From: Anaerolinea thermophila
GTDB taxonomy: Bacteria; Chloroflexota; Anaerolineae; Anaerolineales; Villigracilaceae
Direction of reading: 5' to 3'
Assembly: GCA_020722305.1 (NCBI GenBank)
Contig: DYLB01000084.1
Coordinates: 1,220 to 8,601 of the forward strand
DNA length: 7,382 nt
Below, piece by piece: positions 5,430 to 7,382 of this stretch (position 1 is the first letter of the stretch; each line of letters starts with the position of its first letter). A program made the translations under genes and the position numbers. A model generated the notes under the pieces. The model did no database searches. It saw nothing but the letters and a program-made list of their open reading frames with translations, and was not told the origin of the DNA.

Positions 5430-7382
5430 TTAGCCCACCGCGACCCGGTTGCGGCCCCTCAGCTTGGCTTCGTGGAGCATACCGCCCGCCAGGGCGATCA
5501 GGTCCATCAGGCGTTTCCGCTGCAAATCCCCCAGGGCGAGGGTTTGGCCGGGGAGGGGCGTCAACTCTGCCACGCCGACGCTGACCGTAATGCTCAAGTC
5601 GCCTCGCTGGCTGGCAACTTTCAAGTTCTCGATCCCCCGGCGGAGGCGTTCCGCCACCTCCACCGCCCCGGTTTTGCTGATCTCCGGCAGCAAGACGACC
5701 ATTTCCTCGCCCCCGTAACGCCCCACGATGTCCACTTCACGCACGCTGTTCTGCAAGTAATCTGCTACGCAAGAAAGGACCGAATCCCCCACGGCATAAC
5801 TGTAGCGGTCGTTGAACTGTTTGAAGTGGTCGATATCAATAAAAAGTGCGGACAGGGGACGCTTGAAGCGCTGCAACCGGCTGACTTCACGGCGGCCCAC
5901 TTCCAGCAGCCCGCGCCGGTTGTACAGGCCGGTCAACTCGTCAACGATGGACAGGTGCTGCACCTGGGCGTACAGGCGGGCGTTGCGGATGGACAGAGCC
6001 GCCTGGTTGGCGAAGGCTTGCAAGCGGTTGGCATATTCGTCCGCGCCGAAGACGATAGGTGTGCGCAGGCCGAGGTTCAGCAGGCCGATCACCTGGTCAT
6101 CCACGACGATGGGGACGCCGACGAAGGCGCGCACCGGTTCGAGTTCGGGGATGGTGCTCCAGTGATAACTTTCGGTGGTGTCGGCTATCGTCAGGGCTTT
6201 GCGAGTTTCTGCCATTTTCGCAAAAAAGGGAACCTTCTCCGCCGGCACTTCCCAGTTGGCTAGAAAATGGTTCACCTGGGCGTCGAAACCAAGGTTGCGA
6301 ACCGTGCGGGCAACGCCATCCTCGATCATCATAATGAACATGACATCGCAAGGGATGACCCGCTCCACGGTGATCAGGATGTAATCGAACACCTTTTCGA
6401 GGTCGAGCGAAGTGTTGAGGATGGCGGCCGTATCCCGCAGGGCCTCGGCCAGGGCGCGTTGTTCGCGTTCGCGCGCCTCGGCGAGCTTGCGCTCCTTCAG
6501 CTCCTGCTGGGTTAATTCGTAAAGCTGGGTGTTCTGGTACACGACCGAGGCCTGGGCGGCGAACATTTCCGCCAGGGCAACATCTTGTTCAGTGAATACC
6601 CTGTCCTGCGCATCCGCGAACAGGGTCAACACGCCGATGACCGTCTCGCCGGCCAGCAAGGGAACCCCCAGGACGGCGTTGGGAGGCTCGGTGTTGCCCA
6701 GCAAGAATTTGCCCTCCCAGTTGGGATAATCATTAACCACGATTGGCTGGCCGCTCTGGAACACCCGGCCTGCCAACCCGTCCCCCGGGTGGATAAAGGT
6801 CCCGACAAATCTTTCGTTGATGCCGGCACCTTCGACCATCAGCAGCAGTTTTTGCTGCTCATCATAGAGGAAGATGCTCCCGCCCTGGTTGGCGCCCAGC
6901 AGTTCCACGGCCTTTTCCATGATGCGGTGGAGCAGCGTCAGGGTCTCGGAGGCCGTCCCAATGTCCAGCGTGACCTGGTGCAACGCTCGCAGCATCCGGT
7001 TCTGTTTTTCGAGGGTGATCTCCGTCTGCCTGCGCTCAGTGATATTCTGGATCAGACCGATGATCCCTGCAGGGCTGCCGTCTTCATAATAGAGCCCGGC
7101 GCTGAATTCGGCGTAGAAGAACCCGCCATCCGATAACCGCATTCGGGCCTGGAAACCGCGCAGCGGAATCTGGTTCGCAAAAAGCTGCCTGAGAGCTTGT
7201 TTGGCCTGTTCGCGGTCATCGGCCAGGAAAAAATCCAAAATCGGCATCCCCATGATCGCATCGGCCGGCCACCCGAAAACCGGTTCGATGGCGGGAGACA
7301 CGTATTGGATGATCCCGTTCAGGTCCGTCACGAATACAACCCCTGCGAACTGCTCCGCGATGGTCTGGAACATCTTGCAATC
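5430..7382 (-). CDS. PAS-GAF-GAF-GGDEF sensor diguanylate cyclase (5' end probably outside the window)
   Basis: This is a likely soluble sensor enzyme making cyclic di-GMP from two GTP. Numbered from the ATG at 7373, it shows a PAS/PAC domain at about 1-118 (ending GLIQNITERRQTE). GAF domain one spans about 135-285, followed by a charged coiled-coil linker at about 286-312. GAF domain two spans about 315-470 and the GGDEF domain about 475-647. In the cyclase, FIDIDHFKQFND (511-522) supplies the metal- and base-binding residues. The signature is GGEEM (554-558) rather than GGEEF, and the inhibitory site RxxD is intact at R545-D548, five residues before it. The C-terminal GRNRV is present. No membrane helix is seen. 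The frame stays open upstream of the ATG to the window edge (D-C-K precede it), no Shine-Dalgarno is visible in those 9 nt, and the PAS domain starts abruptly, so the true start probably lies beyond 7382. It ends with TAA, 23 nt before the hrcA -35 box, with no clear terminator. Confidence 0.93.
   Translation of the reverse strand, partial: DCKMFQTIAEQFAGVVFVTDLNGIIQYVSPAIEPVFGWPADAIMGMPILDFFLADDREQAKQALRQLFANQIPLRGFQARMRLSDGGFFYAEFSAGLYYEDGSPAGIIGLIQNITERRQTEITLEKQNRMLRALHQVTLDIGTASETLTLLHRIMEKAVELLGANQGGSIFLYDEQQKLLLMVEGAGINERFVGTFIHPGDGLAGRVFQSGQPIVVNDYPNWEGKFLLGNTEPPNAVLGVPLLAGETVIGVLTLFADAQDRVFTEQDVALAEMFAAQASVVYQNTQLYELTQQELKERKLAEAREREQRALAEALRDTAAILNTSLDLEKVFDYILITVERVIPCDVMFIMMIEDGVARTVRNLGFDAQVNHFLANWEVPAEKVPFFAKMAETRKALTIADTTESYHWSTIPELEPVRAFVGVPIVVDDQVIGLLNLGLRTPIVFGADEYANRLQAFANQAALSIRNARLYAQVQHLSIVDELTGLYNRRGLLEVGRREVSRLQRFKRPLSALFIDIDHFKQFNDRYSYAVGDSVLSCVADYLQNSVREVDIVGRYGGEEMVVLLPEISKTGAVEVAERLRRGIENLKVASQRGDLSITVSVGVAELTPLPGQTLALGDLQRKRLMDLIALAGGMLHEAKLRGRNRVAVG

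Noticed and set aside
5407..5450. Terminator after the cyclase gene
   Set aside because: Only a 3-4 bp complementarity (GGGC/CCCG type) around the stop codon can be seen, with no U tract; readthrough into the hrcA promoter region cannot be excluded.

Overview
The window is a bacterial heat-shock chaperone operon, read entirely from the minus strand, preceded by the 3' part of a diguanylate cyclase gene. The sequence is moderately GC-rich. The gene order hrcA–(membrane protein)–grpE–dnaK–dnaJ under one CIRCE operator, together with the style of the DnaK and HrcA proteins and of the heptamer repeats, suggests Chloroflexota, possibly Anaerolineae. That assignment is an inference from general resemblance, not a proven placement.

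Layout in transcription order, from high to low coordinates. (1) 5430-7382 holds a PAS-GAF-GAF-GGDEF protein whose reading frame runs off the right edge of the window. (2) 5337-5429 is a compact control region with a sigma-70-type promoter (TTGACG, 17 bp, TATCAT) followed by a perfect CIRCE operator, which ends at the Shine-Dalgarno of hrcA. (3) hrcA (repressor) is followed by a 162-residue two-helix membrane protein of unknown function. That gene starts 3 nt after the hrcA stop and overlaps grpE by ATGA. (4) grpE, dnaK and dnaJ follow. (5) dnaK and dnaJ are separated by 71 nt built almost wholly of head-to-head heptamer repeats that can fold into one long hairpin. (6) Directly after the dnaJ stop, positions 1-126 hold six copies of a 21-bp tandem repeat, each made of three heptamers of the same family; the array probably continues past the left edge.

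How the genes work together: HrcA is expected to bind the CIRCE site and repress its own operon. When the chaperones are occupied by misfolded protein, HrcA loses activity and the operon is induced. GrpE (nucleotide exchange), DnaK (Hsp70) and DnaJ (Hsp40) form the Hsp70 folding cycle. The membrane protein is co-translated with this set but has no assigned role.

The genes themselves are ordinary. The least explained features are the two non-coding heptamer-repeat loci that bracket dnaJ, the lack of a recognisable Shine-Dalgarno before dnaJ, the fully palindromic CIRCE, and the embedded membrane protein. I see no defence system, CRISPR array, transposase, tRNA or rRNA here.
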